From Chryseobacterium jejuense (GTDB lineage: Bacteria > Bacteroidota > Bacteroidia > Flavobacteriales > Weeksellaceae), in assembly GCF_017877355.1 (NCBI RefSeq), contig NZ_JAGIPR010000002.1:1-64000 (forward strand): a DNA stretch of 64,000 nt. The letters are read 5' to 3'. The notes under the pieces were generated by a model. It worked only from the letters and a program-made list of their open reading frames with translations. It searched no databases and was not told the DNA's origin. Shown piece by piece: positions 21,021 through 30,667 of the stretch; positions within the stretch are counted from its first letter, which is position 1; each line of letters begins with the position of its first letter. A program made the position numbers and the translations under genes.

Positions 21021-21040
21021 TCAATAGTTATAGTTAGTAG

Positions 21041-21106
21041 CCACAAAAGACAGGATTCTTAAAGGGTTAGTATTTAAAATACGACATTAAGACCTTTCTT
21101 TTGTGG
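21041..21106. repeat. short CCACAAAAGA...TCTTTTGTGG inverted-repeat element
   Basis: Perfect 10-base arms (21041-21050 and 21097-21106) flank 46 bases. The ends match those of the element at 28548-28682, so it may be a shortened relative. It lies just after the TonB receptor stop and might also help end that transcript. Confidence 0.5.
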
Positions 21107-21186
21107 TTTTATATTTCTCAATAAGTCCTATTTAACTACCTTTATCAAAAGTTTCAGGACTTTATTTTAATTATCTAAATTATATT

Positions 21187-21933
21187 ATGAAAAATTTTAT
21201 CTTAGGGTTAGCAGTTTTAAGTACAGTTTTGATGAAAGCACAAACCCAGATCATTGCCCATAGAGGATATTTTCAGGCTCAGCCGCCTACAACGGAAAAT
21301 TCTATTAAATCATTAGAAAATGCTCAGAAATTAAAAGTTTACGGTTCCGAGTTTGACGTGAGAATGACGAAAGACGGAGTATTGGTCATCAACCACGATG
21401 AACACCATGGTAAAATGGAAATCTCTGAAACCTCATTCAAAGAATTGGAAGCATTGAAATTATCAAACGGAGAAAAATTTCCTACTTTAAAAGATTATTT
21501 GAAACAAGGGAAAAAAGATACTTCCGTGAAACTGATCGTAGAGATCAAACCTGCTAAAACTCCTGAGATTGAAAATGAGATTACGGAGAAGACAATTAAA
21601 ATGATTAAGGATATGAAACTGGAATCTCAAAGTGAATTCATTTCTTTCAGTCTGAATATCTGTAAAGAGATCAAAAAACTGGCACCATCATTTAAAGTAC
21701 AGTACCTGAACGGAGAATTATCACCAGAACAGATCAAAAAAGAAGGATTGGATGGTATGGATTATCACTACAGTGTTTTCCAGAAAAATCCAACCTGGAT
21801 TGCTGAAGCGAAAGCTTTGAGGCTTATCACCAATTCATGGACGGTAAATGACGTTGCTGTATATGATGAATTGAAAAAACAAGGAATTGGTTTTGTGACC
21901 ACAAACATTCCTGAGCAGTTGAAAAATAAATAA
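21187..21933 (+). CDS. secreted glycerophosphodiester phosphodiesterase
   Basis: The enzyme releases an alcohol and glycerol-3-phosphate from glycerophosphodiesters. The 248-residue protein has a signal peptide (about 19 residues), then the GDPD barrel with the catalytic HRG (His25), metal ligands in EFDVRMTKDG and the second histidine in INHDEHHG, followed by LIVEIKP and the C-terminal SWTVND block. This is a short, complete GDPD domain that probably acts in the periplasm. A strong terminator follows. Its position before the SusC/SusD and phosphoesterase genes suggests a role in using phosphodiesters. Confidence 0.93.
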   Translation: MKNFILGLAVLSTVLMKAQTQIIAHRGYFQAQPPTTENSIKSLENAQKLKVYGSEFDVRMTKDGVLVINHDEHHGKMEISETSFKELEALKLSNGEKFPTLKDYLKQGKKDTSVKLIVEIKPAKTPEIENEITEKTIKMIKDMKLESQSEFISFSLNICKEIKKLAPSFKVQYLNGELSPEQIKKEGLDGMDYHYSVFQKNPTWIAEAKALRLITNSWTVNDVAVYDELKKQGIGFVTTNIPEQLKNK

Positions 21934-21963
21934 CACTAAGCAAATAACAACCAATAATTTTCC

Positions 21964-22000
21964 AAAAGTCTGTCCTTTTCAGGATAGGCTTTTGTTTTTA
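21964..22000 (+). terminator. Rho-independent terminator after the glycerophosphodiesterase
   Basis: The 12-bp stem AAAAGTCTGTCC/GGATAGGCTTTT contains two G-U pairs, has a short loop and is followed by GTTTTTA. Confidence 0.85.
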
Positions 22001-22059
22001 TAAAAACCTGAAATCAGATCAATAATATTTTGTGTATTCATGGCAAAAAAATAAGTGTT

Positions 22060-22180
22060 TTTTGTAAACGCAGAGAGCACAAAGATGTATTTTCATTACG
22101 CTTATTTCCGTTCGGAAAAGCACTTCGTTCAGCTAAGGAAGCTTATTCAGTCTTTGCTAAGTGAAACTGCATTTTCATTA
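22060..22180. repeat. degenerate intergenic spacer element in a gene-free gap
   Basis: The 22001-22382 gap has no ORF. It contains ACGCAGAGAGCACAAAGATG, an imperfect TTTCCGTTCGGAAA hairpin and GCTAAGGAAGC...CTTTGCTAAGTG. From memory, such 'acgcaaagagcgcaaaga' spacers are common in Chryseobacterium and I interpret it as a decayed dispersed repeat. The rest of the gap is AT-rich promoter sequence. Confidence 0.35.
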
Positions 22181-22382
22181 GGTTTTCTATTATTATCTCA
22201 GGGCAAGACAATAAAGATACATAAATAAATAGAACCTGAAAATAGTGTTAAAAATTCTTAATTTTCTAAATACCTGTTAATTAGCGTTTTATCTAATGTT
22301 GTTAAGGAATACTTAATATAGTATTCAATGAACATTTAATAAACGTTAAAATGTTGTTAAGATCATACTCATAATGTCGTTC

Positions 22383-22390
22383 TAATTTTG
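22383..22390 (+). promoter_or_regulatory. Bacteroidetes -7 promoter element for the SusC/SusD operon (TAATTTTG)
   Basis: TAATTTTG ends 16 bases before the susC-like ATG. Confidence 0.6.
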
Positions 22391-22406
22391 CGCAAACAAA
22401 AAGGAT

Positions 22407-25382
22407 ATGCGTAAAGAGACACAAAAGTTGTTGGTATTGTCGCTGTTAGGATTATTCAGCGCCAGTCTGACGGCTCAGCAGAAAGCTAAAAAAGACACTA
22501 TTAAAGGACTTGACGAAGTAGTGGTGACTGCTTTGGGAATCAAAAGGCACGATAAGTCTTTAGGGTACTCCACCCAGACGGTTACCTCTGAAGAAATTCT
22601 GAAAACCCAAAATAATAACTGGGCACAGGCTTTAGAAGGTAAAGTAGCCGGATTAAAGATTCAGACTGCCGGAGCAGGACCTTTGGGTACAAGCCGTATC
22701 ACACTTCGTGGAGACATCTCCATGAGTATGGGGAATAATGATGCTTTGATAGTTGTGGATGGCGTTCCTTTGAGTGGAAAAAAAACAGGAACCGGAACTT
22801 CAGCGTATGGAGCAGGTTCAGGTGGAGATTTACCTATTGATTATGGAGATAGTTTTAACAGCATCAACCCTGATGATATTGAATCCATTTCTATTCTGAA
22901 AGGACCTACAGCGTCCGCATTATATGGTTCAAGAGGTTCAAGAGGAGCCATTATGATTACCACCAAATCCGGAAAAAGCAGAAAAGGAAAAGTTCAGGTT
23001 GCTTTTAATTCCTATTCAAGTTATGATTCAGTACTGAAATGGCCGGATTATCAATATGAATACGGACAAGGAACTCAGCAAAAAGATAAAAACGGAAACT
23101 ATTATTACTCCTATGGACCATCTGTTGATGGAATAAACACGGGTTCTACGAGTAGTGCCTTTGGACCAAAATTTGCCGGGCAGTATTACTTCCAATACGA
23201 TCCTAATATAGAAGGACAGAGTTTGGAAAGACAGCTTTGGAGACCTTATAAAAATAATATTAAAGACTTCTGGCAGGTAGGATCCAATTATTCAAACAGT
23301 TTATCTGTAGAGCATTCCAATGAAACTACTGCTTTCAGAACATCACTTACCTATCTGAAAAATGAATGGATGATGCCTAATACAGGGCTAGACAGATTCA
23401 GCGCAGCGTTATCTTTAGATCATAAACTGAGCAGCAGGTTGAAGATCGGTACTAAGATGAACTTCAGTCAGACGAAAAGTGACAATCTTCCTGCAACAGG
23501 TTATAATAACCAGTCCATCTCTTATTTCATGATCTTCCAGAATCCGAACGTGGATCTTGGATGGTACAGACCTATCTGGAAAAAAGGACAGGATCAGGTA
23601 GAACAGGTTCACCCTTTCAGTTCTTATATTGACAATCCTTACCTGATTGCTTATGAGAACCTGAATGGAACCAATAAAAAAACAATTACTGGGAATATCA
23701 ATATCAGTTACCAGCTGGCAAAAAACCTAGATGTAGCTTATAAAACCGGTTTGGAATGGAACAATGAATTTCGTACCCAAAGAAGACCATGGAACTCTGC
23801 TAACTATGCCAAAGGTTACTACAGAGAACAGTATATCAGATACATGGACCTGAATAATGATGTTTTATTCACCTATAAAAATAAATTCGGAAACATTGGA
23901 GTAACAGCTTCAGCTGGAGGAAACATCAGGTATCATGAATATACCATGAATGATTACAGAGGAAACGGGCTTAATAAAGCAGGTCTTTACCAGCTTTCCA
24001 ATGCCATGCAGGTGGAATATAAACTGCCAAAACCTAATGATAATCAGGTAAACAGTGTATACGCATTGGCTAACTTCAGTTACAAAGACATGATTTTCCT
24101 GGATGTGACGGCAAGAAATGACTGGAGCAGTACGCTTCCTGCTCATAATAGATCTTATTTTTATCCGTCTGTATCATCATCCTTCATATTATCAGATATC
24201 TTTAAATTAAAATCAGACAATTTAAACTTCTGGAAACTAAGATTATCATGGTCTAAAGTAGGGAACGATACATATACCTACATGCTCGACAAATATTACG
24301 AAAACAGTGGTTTTGCAGGATCTGTAGAATCTCCGTTACTATACCCAAATCCCAATCTGAAGCCGGAAATGATTACCAATATTGAAGGAGGTATGGATTT
24401 TACTATTTTGAAAAACAGGTTGACATTCAATTTTACAGCGTATCAGAACAATTCCAAAGATCAGTCAATTATTATTCCGATGCTGTATGAAACAGGATAT
24501 AATAAGAGAATCATCAATGCCGGTGAACTGAGAAACAGAGGAATTGAAATGACTCTAAATGCTTATCCCATCAAGAATAAAAATTTCTCATGGAGTGTAA
24601 ATGCTAACTGGTCAATGAACAGAAACAAAATCATTTCCCTTCCGGAAGAGTATAATGGAAAACCTTATACCATGGGAAGTATAGGTGGTGTAGTGTTTTA
24701 TGATGCTGTAGTTGGAGGCTCTTTGGGAGATATGTACGGAGCAGGATTGCTATATTCACCGGATGGGCAGGTGATTTATGATGCAAAAGACGGCTTAACT
24801 GCTAAGTCAACGGAAATGAAAAAAATAGGAAATGCTTATCCGAAGTGGAGAGCAGGTCTTCAGAATGAATTCAGATACAAAAATATTACCGTGAGTTTCT
24901 CGTTTGACGGTCAGTATAAAGGGATAGCTTACTCTCACTCACATCACAAAATGTCTGAACAGGGGAAACTTACGCATACTCTTGCAGGAAGAGACAATCC
25001 GGGAGGGTTAATCGTTGGGCAGGGAGTTGTTCAGAATCCTGATGGAACATTTTCTCCCAATACAAAAGGAATTCCGGTTTCCGCTTATTATGGAGATTAC
25101 TATAGAAGAGCCAACGTAGAGACCAACTCATTTGATACCTCGTACCTTAAACTGAGAGATGCCAGAATCTCTTATTCTTTCCCAAAATCAATTGTTGAAC
25201 CTTTAAAGCTTACAGATATTACCCTTGCCGTATTCGGAAGAAACCTTTGGATGTGGACGAAGTTCCCATTATTTGATCCGGAAGCAGCTACGCTAGACGA
25301 TTCTACGATTACACCAGGAGTTGAGATGGGGCAGTTACCTCAGGCAAGAACCATTGGTTTCCAGTTAAATGTTAAATTTTAA
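22407..25382 (+). CDS. SusC/RagA-family TonB-linked outer-membrane protein
   Basis: The 991-residue receptor has a signal peptide (about 23 residues), a DEVVVTALGIKR segment typical of the SusC N-terminus, a plug with VAGLKIQTAGAG and the SusC signature SINPDDIESISILKGPTASALYGSRGSRGAIMITTKSG (quoted in parts: IESISILKGPTASALYGSRG), and a barrel ending in LNVKF. It lacks the N-terminal carboxypeptidase-regulatory domain found in many relatives. With SusD it forms a lidded importer for oligomeric nutrients. The susD-like gene starts eleven bases after its stop. The phosphoesterase downstream suggests a phosphorylated substrate rather than a glycan. Confidence 0.93.
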   Translation: MRKETQKLLVLSLLGLFSASLTAQQKAKKDTIKGLDEVVVTALGIKRHDKSLGYSTQTVTSEEILKTQNNNWAQALEGKVAGLKIQTAGAGPLGTSRITLRGDISMSMGNNDALIVVDGVPLSGKKTGTGTSAYGAGSGGDLPIDYGDSFNSINPDDIESISILKGPTASALYGSRGSRGAIMITTKSGKSRKGKVQVAFNSYSSYDSVLKWPDYQYEYGQGTQQKDKNGNYYYSYGPSVDGINTGSTSSAFGPKFAGQYYFQYDPNIEGQSLERQLWRPYKNNIKDFWQVGSNYSNSLSVEHSNETTAFRTSLTYLKNEWMMPNTGLDRFSAALSLDHKLSSRLKIGTKMNFSQTKSDNLPATGYNNQSISYFMIFQNPNVDLGWYRPIWKKGQDQVEQVHPFSSYIDNPYLIAYENLNGTNKKTITGNINISYQLAKNLDVAYKTGLEWNNEFRTQRRPWNSANYAKGYYREQYIRYMDLNNDVLFTYKNKFGNIGVTASAGGNIRYHEYTMNDYRGNGLNKAGLYQLSNAMQVEYKLPKPNDNQVNSVYALANFSYKDMIFLDVTARNDWSSTLPAHNRSYFYPSVSSSFILSDIFKLKSDNLNFWKLRLSWSKVGNDTYTYMLDKYYENSGFAGSVESPLLYPNPNLKPEMITNIEGGMDFTILKNRLTFNFTAYQNNSKDQSIIIPMLYETGYNKRIINAGELRNRGIEMTLNAYPIKNKNFSWSVNANWSMNRNKIISLPEEYNGKPYTMGSIGGVVFYDAVVGGSLGDMYGAGLLYSPDGQVIYDAKDGLTAKSTEMKKIGNAYPKWRAGLQNEFRYKNITVSFSFDGQYKGIAYSHSHHKMSEQGKLTHTLAGRDNPGGLIVGQGVVQNPDGTFSPNTKGIPVSAYYGDYYRRANVETNSFDTSYLKLRDARISYSFPKSIVEPLKLTDITLAVFGRNLWMWTKFPLFDPEAATLDDSTITPGVEMGQLPQARTIGFQLNVKF

Positions 25383-25392
25383 AATCAGAAAA

Positions 25393-26844
25393 ATGAAAAA
25401 GCTAATCTATATATCTTCATTCCTTGCTCTTGTGGGCAGTACTGTTTCATGTGACAGAAGTCTTGATGAGATCAATAAAGATACCAGCAGAATTAATGTG
25501 CCTGTTGCCAGTGCCTTGTTGGTCCCTATCCAGTACAATATGTCTGTGGTAGGGTATAACAGAGCTAATGATCTTAATTTTGATCTTATGCAGGTTTCTC
25601 TGGATTTTCCAAACGAAGGAAATTCATTGAGCCGTTACTATTTAACAGAAAAAACAGGAAACGGTTTCTGGGATAACTCTTACCGATGGTTAAAACAGGT
25701 GGATGATCTTAAGAAAGCTGCAATTTCTGAAGGAGATAAAAATTATCAGGCCATTTCAATGGTTTTGAATGCATGGATTTATTCTAACTTAACTGATACC
25801 TATGGAGATGTTCCATTTTCTGAAGCATCACAATTGGATGATAAGATTATGTATCCAAAATTTGACAGACAAAAGGAAATTTATATCAAACTATTGGATG
25901 ATTTAAAAGCTGCAAACGCTCTTTTTGTGAATAATAAAGCGCTTACCGGAGGAGATTTGTTCTTTAAAGCAGATTCAGATGCTGCCAATGGAATTCTCGG
26001 TTGGAAAAAATTCTGTAATTCTCTTTCTCTGAGATTACTGACAAGAATTTTGAATAAAGATGGAGAAGTAAATGTTAAAGCAAGAATCCAGGAAATTATT
26101 AACAACCCTACAACATATCCTATTTTCCAAAGCAATGCAGACGGTGTAAAAGTAGATATAACAGGGATTTTTCCATTAATGACACCTATTGCAAGGCCTC
26201 AGGATTTTACCACAGGAAGAGCAGCTTCAGAATTCTTTGTAGAAACATTGAAGGCTAATAATGATCCTCGTATGGCTATGTTTTTCTCTCAGGCTAAAGA
26301 TTCAAAAAATAATAATATAGGGTATTTAGGAGCTCCATCAGGATATAAATTTGGAACTGTATTTAATTACCAGCCATCCAACCTTAATCAAAACCTGGCA
26401 AAAGCACCTTTGAAAATCTTAGTCTATCCCTATGCAGAACTTCAGTTTACTTTAGCAGAATTGGCATTTAAGGGAGTTATCCAGGGTAATGCAAAAACCT
26501 ATTATGAAAATGGTGTAAAAGCAGCTATTGAACAATGGGGAGCTGTAGTTCCTGCCAATTATTTTGATAATCCGGCAGTAGCTTTCGGAACCGGAGATAT
26601 GAAGAAAATTATGCTTCAAAAATATATAGCCCTATTCTTTGTAGATCAGCAGCAATGGTTTGAAAAAAGAAGAACGGGATTCCCGGAACTTCCTAACAAC
26701 GGTGGACTTTTAAATGATGGAAAACTTCCTCAAAGATTAATGTATCCAACCAATACGAGAGTGCTGAATAAAGATAATTATCAGGCGGCAGTTCAACAGA
26801 TGGGCGGAGATGATATCAATGTAAAAGTGTGGTGGAGTAAATAA
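25393..26844 (+). CDS. SusD/RagB-family nutrient-binding lipoprotein
   Basis: This is the surface lipoprotein that caps the SusC channel. From the ATG at 25393 it is 483 residues with a lipoprotein signal (MKKLIYISSFLALVGSTVSC, acylated Cys20) and the helical SusD-like_2 architecture (LNEINKDTSRIN-type start, YGDVPFSEA, WKKFCNSLSLRLLTRI, WFEKRRTGFPELP). The frame is open to 25369 inside the susC 3' end, but the signal peptide fits the later start. It is cotranscribed with the susC-like gene and precedes the phosphoesterase by 24 bases. Confidence 0.92.
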   Translation: MKKLIYISSFLALVGSTVSCDRSLDEINKDTSRINVPVASALLVPIQYNMSVVGYNRANDLNFDLMQVSLDFPNEGNSLSRYYLTEKTGNGFWDNSYRWLKQVDDLKKAAISEGDKNYQAISMVLNAWIYSNLTDTYGDVPFSEASQLDDKIMYPKFDRQKEIYIKLLDDLKAANALFVNNKALTGGDLFFKADSDAANGILGWKKFCNSLSLRLLTRILNKDGEVNVKARIQEIINNPTTYPIFQSNADGVKVDITGIFPLMTPIARPQDFTTGRAASEFFVETLKANNDPRMAMFFSQAKDSKNNNIGYLGAPSGYKFGTVFNYQPSNLNQNLAKAPLKILVYPYAELQFTLAELAFKGVIQGNAKTYYENGVKAAIEQWGAVVPANYFDNPAVAFGTGDMKKIMLQKYIALFFVDQQQWFEKRRTGFPELPNNGGLLNDGKLPQRLMYPTNTRVLNKDNYQAAVQQMGGDDINVKVWWSK

Positions 26845-26868
26845 GTATAATCAATAAAATAATAAACG

Positions 26869-28458
26869 ATGAGTATCAACATAAAACTTTTAATGCCTTG
26901 CATGCTGGTTTCAGCAATGGCTTTTTCCCAGTCTTCTGTCTCAGGATATGTGTATGAAGACAGCAACAAGAACCAAAAGAAAGAAAATCGTGAAAAAGGA
27001 ATTGAAGGAGTCGCAGTTTCTAATGGTGTTCAGGTAGTTTTAACTGATAAAAATGGACGTTACAGCCTGCCAGTTCAGGAAGATCAGACTATTTTTGTCA
27101 TCAAACCATCAGGATATCAAACTGCTTTAAACAGTAATAACCTGCCACAGTTCTATTACCATCATAAAGCAAAAGGTTCTCCTGCAGATTTTAAATATAA
27201 AGGAGTAGCTCCAACCGGTGAGCTTCCCAAAGAATTGAATTTCCCGCTTTACCAACAGAATGAAAACAAAAACTTTGATATTTTGGTTTTCGGAGATCCT
27301 CAACCTTATACAGAGAAAGAACTGGATTATTTTAAAAGAGGAATCGTAAACGAGGTGAAAAATACTAAAAAAAATGCAGTATTGGGAATCAGTTTGGGAG
27401 ATTTGGTAGGAGATAACCTAAGTCTTCAGAAACCTTATGCTGATGTGATGAAAGAAGTAGGATTGCCTTGGTATAATGTAATGGGAAATCATGACATGAA
27501 CTACGATGCCAAAGACGATAAACTTTCAGACGAAACCTTTGAATCCAATTTTGGCCCTGCCAATTACTCCTTCAATTATGGAAATGTACACTTTATTATC
27601 CTGGATGATATTTTGTATCCCGATCCAAGAGACGGAAAAGGCTATTGGGGCGGATTCCGTGAAGATCAGCTTCAATTTATCGAAAATGATTTGAAACTGG
27701 TTGATAAAAATAAACTGATTGTAGTATCTTTTCATATTCCGTTGGAACATCACAATGAAGACAGTTTCAGAAATGCAGACCGTCAGAAATTATTCGATTT
27801 CCTGAATCCTTTCCAGAATGTATTGCTTTTATCGGCTCATACTCATATCCAACAGCAGATTTTCTATGGGAAAAAAGCAGGCTGGAACGGCATCAAAGAA
27901 TTACATGAATATAACGTGGGAACTACTTGTGGAGACTGGTATTCCGGAACAGCTGATGAAGCAGGGCTTCCTACTTCAACCATGAGAGACGGAACAGCAA
28001 AAGGATATTCTTTCATCAGCTTTACCGATAACCAATACAAAGTAAAATACAAAACAGCCGGAAAACCGGAAGAATATCAGATCAAATTATACGTTCCAAA
28101 AGTAATTCCGTTCCCGTCAAAAACCTCTGCAAAAGTGTTGGCTAACTTCTTTATGGGAAGCAAAAAAGACAAAGTGGAGTACAGAATAGATAACGGAAAA
28201 TGGGAAGAAATGGAATATGATGAAACCATAGACCCGAACTTTGCTCTTTCTGTTTTTAAATGGGATACCACAGAGAATATTCTACAGGGAAGAAGACCTT
28301 CCAACCCTGAAATGTCAAAACATATCTGGGAAGCAGATTTTCCTAAAAAACTGACCCTAGGAAAACATAAAGTTGAGGTTAGAGCCGTAGACATGTATGG
28401 AAATGAGTTCTCCGCTTCAGAAGAATTTGAAGTACAGAATGCCATCCAGATTCCTTAA
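26869..28458 (+). CDS. secreted calcineurin-type metallophosphoesterase
   Basis: The 529-residue protein has a signal peptide, an N-terminal beta-sandwich domain (about 25-110, SGYVYEDSNKNQKKENREKG), a calcineurin-like catalytic domain with all metal motifs (FGDPQPYT, GDLVGD, GNHDMNYD, SFHIPLEHH, SAHTHIQQQ) and a C-terminal all-beta domain of the MetallophosC type. It is probably a periplasmic or surface phosphomonoesterase or phosphodiesterase. It is the third gene of the SusC/SusD operon, 24 bases after susD, so it likely acts on the imported compound. A strong terminator ends the operon. Confidence 0.92.
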   Translation: MSINIKLLMPCMLVSAMAFSQSSVSGYVYEDSNKNQKKENREKGIEGVAVSNGVQVVLTDKNGRYSLPVQEDQTIFVIKPSGYQTALNSNNLPQFYYHHKAKGSPADFKYKGVAPTGELPKELNFPLYQQNENKNFDILVFGDPQPYTEKELDYFKRGIVNEVKNTKKNAVLGISLGDLVGDNLSLQKPYADVMKEVGLPWYNVMGNHDMNYDAKDDKLSDETFESNFGPANYSFNYGNVHFIILDDILYPDPRDGKGYWGGFREDQLQFIENDLKLVDKNKLIVVSFHIPLEHHNEDSFRNADRQKLFDFLNPFQNVLLLSAHTHIQQQIFYGKKAGWNGIKELHEYNVGTTCGDWYSGTADEAGLPTSTMRDGTAKGYSFISFTDNQYKVKYKTAGKPEEYQIKLYVPKVIPFPSKTSAKVLANFFMGSKKDKVEYRIDNGKWEEMEYDETIDPNFALSVFKWDTTENILQGRRPSNPEMSKHIWEADFPKKLTLGKHKVEVRAVDMYGNEFSASEEFEVQNAIQIP

Positions 28459-28494
28459 GCTTTTCATTTTTTACTATACTTTTTTTAGATTTAT

Positions 28495-28523
28495 AAACCG
28501 GTTCTTCAAGAGCCGGTTTTATT
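28495..28523 (+). terminator. terminator of the SusC/SusD-phosphoesterase operon
   Basis: The AAACCGGTTCTT/AAGAGCCGGTTT stem (one G-U pair) is followed by TATTG. It lies 36 bases after the phosphoesterase stop. Confidence 0.8.
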
Positions 28524-28547
28524 GTATTGCTGAGGTTGAAAATAATA

Positions 28548-28682
28548 AACCACAAAAGATTATTTTCAACGTTTTAGAATATTTGAAAGCTGAATAAAAG
28601 TGCATAAATGAAAATCGCAGCTTTTCACAAAGCCATTCATAAACACTTATCTTTTACTTAAGTGTTTTAGCCTTTTGTGGTT
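28548..28682. repeat. dispersed AACCACAAAAG element, copy 2 (with both ends)
   Basis: Perfect 11-base inverted ends (28548-28558 and 28672-28682) bound 113 bases. Internal blocks AAAAGTGCATAAATG, GAAAATCGCAG and ACTTAAGTG match the element at 7931-8094 in order. No ORF lies inside. It behaves like a small non-coding mobile or REP-like family. Confidence 0.65.
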
Positions 28683-28773
28683 TTAGTAAAATCTAAGTTT
28701 TCAGTATTCATTTGAAAACCATTAAAAAACTATTAAATATCCTTTCTTTCCATTCCATAAAAATGTTCTTTCG

Positions 28774-28781
28774 TAACTTTG
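28774..28781 (+). promoter_or_regulatory. Bacteroidetes -7 promoter element (TAACTTTG)
   Basis: TAACTTTG overlaps an upstream in-frame TTG (28779), which rules that codon out as the start and supports the ATG at 28803. Confidence 0.6.
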
Positions 28782-28802
28782 TCCCACGAAAAATATTACA
28801 CT

Positions 28803-29516
28803 ATGAATATAAACGGAAAAAATGCTATCGTAACAGGTGGTGGAAGAGGACTAGGGAAAGCTGTAGCACTGGCCTTGGCGAATGAAGGAGTGAACGTAGC
28901 TATTACAGGAAGAAACGAAGAAAATCTTAAAAATACAGTTGACGAAATTCAAAAGCTAGGAGTAAATTCTGCATATGCAGTATTCACTATCGATGATGAA
29001 GCAGCTGTAAAAGCAGGTATCGAAACTTTAGCTGAAAAATTAGGTGGAGTAGACATTCTTGTGAACAATGCAGGAATCGGAGATTTCGGAACTATTGAAG
29101 AGATGCCGTCTGAAACTTGGGAACAGGTCATCAAAACCAATTTATTTGGAGTGTACTATGCGGCTAAAGCAGTTCATCCATTTATGAAAGCTAAAGGAGA
29201 AGGAGATATCGTAAACGTTGCTTCTACTGCAGGATTAAAAGGTGGTCCAAATATGTCAGCATACGCAGCTTCCAAAGCAGCTGTAGTTTCTCTATCTCAG
29301 TCGATGATGGCAGAATGGAGAAAACAAAACATCCGTGTGATTACGTTAACACCAAGTACCATTGCTTCTGATATGAGTATCCAGGGTGGACTTACAGACG
29401 GAAACCCTGATAAAGTGCTACAGCCTGAAGACTTCGCAGAATGGGTAAGAGATATCCTGAAAATGAACAGAAGAGCATTAATCGCTAATGGTTCTATTTT
29501 CTCTACGAATCCATAA
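28803..29516 (+). CDS. short-chain dehydrogenase/reductase, 3-oxoacyl-ACP reductase-like
   Basis: The 237-residue NAD(P)-dependent oxidoreductase has the Rossmann glycine motif TGGGRGLGKA near the N-terminus, NNAG, and the catalytic Ser-Tyr-Lys set (NVASTAG, YAASK). It resembles FabG-type ketoacyl reductases, but the isolated position without other fatty-acid genes leaves the substrate open. The start at 28803 is chosen because the promoter element lies over the upstream TTG. A strong hairpin terminator follows at 29602. Confidence 0.88.
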   Translation: MNINGKNAIVTGGGRGLGKAVALALANEGVNVAITGRNEENLKNTVDEIQKLGVNSAYAVFTIDDEAAVKAGIETLAEKLGGVDILVNNAGIGDFGTIEEMPSETWEQVIKTNLFGVYYAAKAVHPFMKAKGEGDIVNVASTAGLKGGPNMSAYAASKAAVVSLSQSMMAEWRKQNIRVITLTPSTIASDMSIQGGLTDGNPDKVLQPEDFAEWVRDILKMNRRALIANGSIFSTNP

Positions 29517-29601
29517 GAGCGTTTAAGGTTTAAAGTTCAATGTTTAAAGTTGTCATAGAACAACTAAACTCAATTTTAAATTATAGTTGAAAAATTCAAA
29601 T

Positions 29602-29627
29602 AAAGCGGGCTTTAGCCCGCTTTATTT
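29602..29627 (+). terminator. Rho-independent terminator after the SDR gene
   Basis: A perfect 10-bp stem AAAGCGGGCT/AGCCCGCTTT is followed by ATTTG. A second GGCTTTAGCC motif lies about 25 bases downstream. The remaining gap to 29800 shows AT-rich sequence and no ORF. Confidence 0.7.
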
Positions 29628-29801
29628 GTAATATTCTCTTCCAAAGGCTTTAGCCTAAACCTTTAAAAAAATCTGCGTCATCCGCATAATGCGAGAGATA
29701 AAAACTAAATAGAAGCTGGCTTTACCCCATTCAACAATATAAAATCCATCAGCTTTACCCAAAACTTACCCTTTCCATTTTTTTAACCGTAATAACATTA
29801 G

Positions 29802-29809
29802 TATTTTTG
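29802..29809 (+). promoter_or_regulatory. Bacteroidetes -7 promoter element for prmA (TATTTTTG)
   Basis: TATTTTTG overlaps an in-frame TTG at 29807 and ends 16 bases before the ATG at 29825, which supports the later start. Confidence 0.6.
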
Positions 29810-29824
29810 CAGCAAATTATTCAC

Positions 29825-30652
29825 ATGCAAAATTATTTAGAATTCAACTTCAGGATTTCTCCATTGCAACCTTGGAACGAGATATTAATGGCAGAACTTA
29901 TTGAAATAGGTTTTGACAGCTTTACAGAAGAAATTCACGGAATTTTAGGATATATCCAGACTGATTTATTTAACGAAGATCAGCTTAAAGCCCTTCCGAT
30001 CTTTGAAAACGAAAATGTAAAAATTGAGTATTCTTTTGAAGAAATGCCGAACATCAACTGGAATGAAGAGTGGGAGAAGAACTTTTCACCCATCAATATT
30101 GATGATAAAGTACTGATCAGAGCAGAATTCCATGAGTCTGTACCGGGAATGCATGAAATTATCATTCAACCTAAAATGTCATTCGGAACAGGGCATCACC
30201 CTACAACACACCTGATGATCCAGCAGATGATGGATATTGATTTCAATGGAAAGAAAGTGTTGGATATGGGATGTGGAACCTCTGTATTGGCAATCTATGC
30301 AAAGCAAATCGGAGCCGGAAATACAAAAGCAATTGATATCGACGAATGGTCTGTAGAAAACTCCAAAGAAAATGCAGTAAGAAACAATGTAGAGTTAGAT
30401 ATTGAATTGGGAACTGCTGATAATTTAGGAAAAGAAAATTATGATATTATTCTGGCAAACATCAACAGAAATATCCTTATTTCAGATATTCCGACTTATG
30501 TTTCAGTATTGAACGGGGGCGGCAAATTATTGCTTTCTGGATTATGTTTTTTCGATGTTGATGATATTCTGGAAGTATGCAAAGAAAGTGGTCTTACACT
30601 GAAAAAGCAGCTGCAGAGAGAAGAATGGGTAAGCTTACTGCTTGAAAAATAA
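29825..30652 (+). CDS. prmA: ribosomal protein L11 methyltransferase
   Basis: PrmA trimethylates ribosomal protein L11 using S-adenosylmethionine. From the ATG at 29825 the protein has 275 residues: an N-terminal substrate-recognition domain and a C-terminal Rossmann methyltransferase with MSFGTGHHPTT, the SAM motif VLDMGCGTSVLAIYA and the NINRNIL block (the family's usual N-I-N/L motif). All family blocks are present and the length is normal for Bacteroidetes. The SH3-like gene follows after 15 bases and may be cotranscribed. Confidence 0.95.
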   Translation: MQNYLEFNFRISPLQPWNEILMAELIEIGFDSFTEEIHGILGYIQTDLFNEDQLKALPIFENENVKIEYSFEEMPNINWNEEWEKNFSPINIDDKVLIRAEFHESVPGMHEIIIQPKMSFGTGHHPTTHLMIQQMMDIDFNGKKVLDMGCGTSVLAIYAKQIGAGNTKAIDIDEWSVENSKENAVRNNVELDIELGTADNLGKENYDIILANINRNILISDIPTYVSVLNGGGKLLLSGLCFFDVDDILEVCKESGLTLKKQLQREEWVSLLLEK

Positions 30653-30667
30653 AAAACGAAATAACAC

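Noticed and set aside
29642..29700. GGCTTTAGCC and CTGCGTCATCCGCATAATGCG motifs as a terminator or RNA
   Set aside because: Short spacer phrases common in such genomes; the proper terminator is at 29602-29627.
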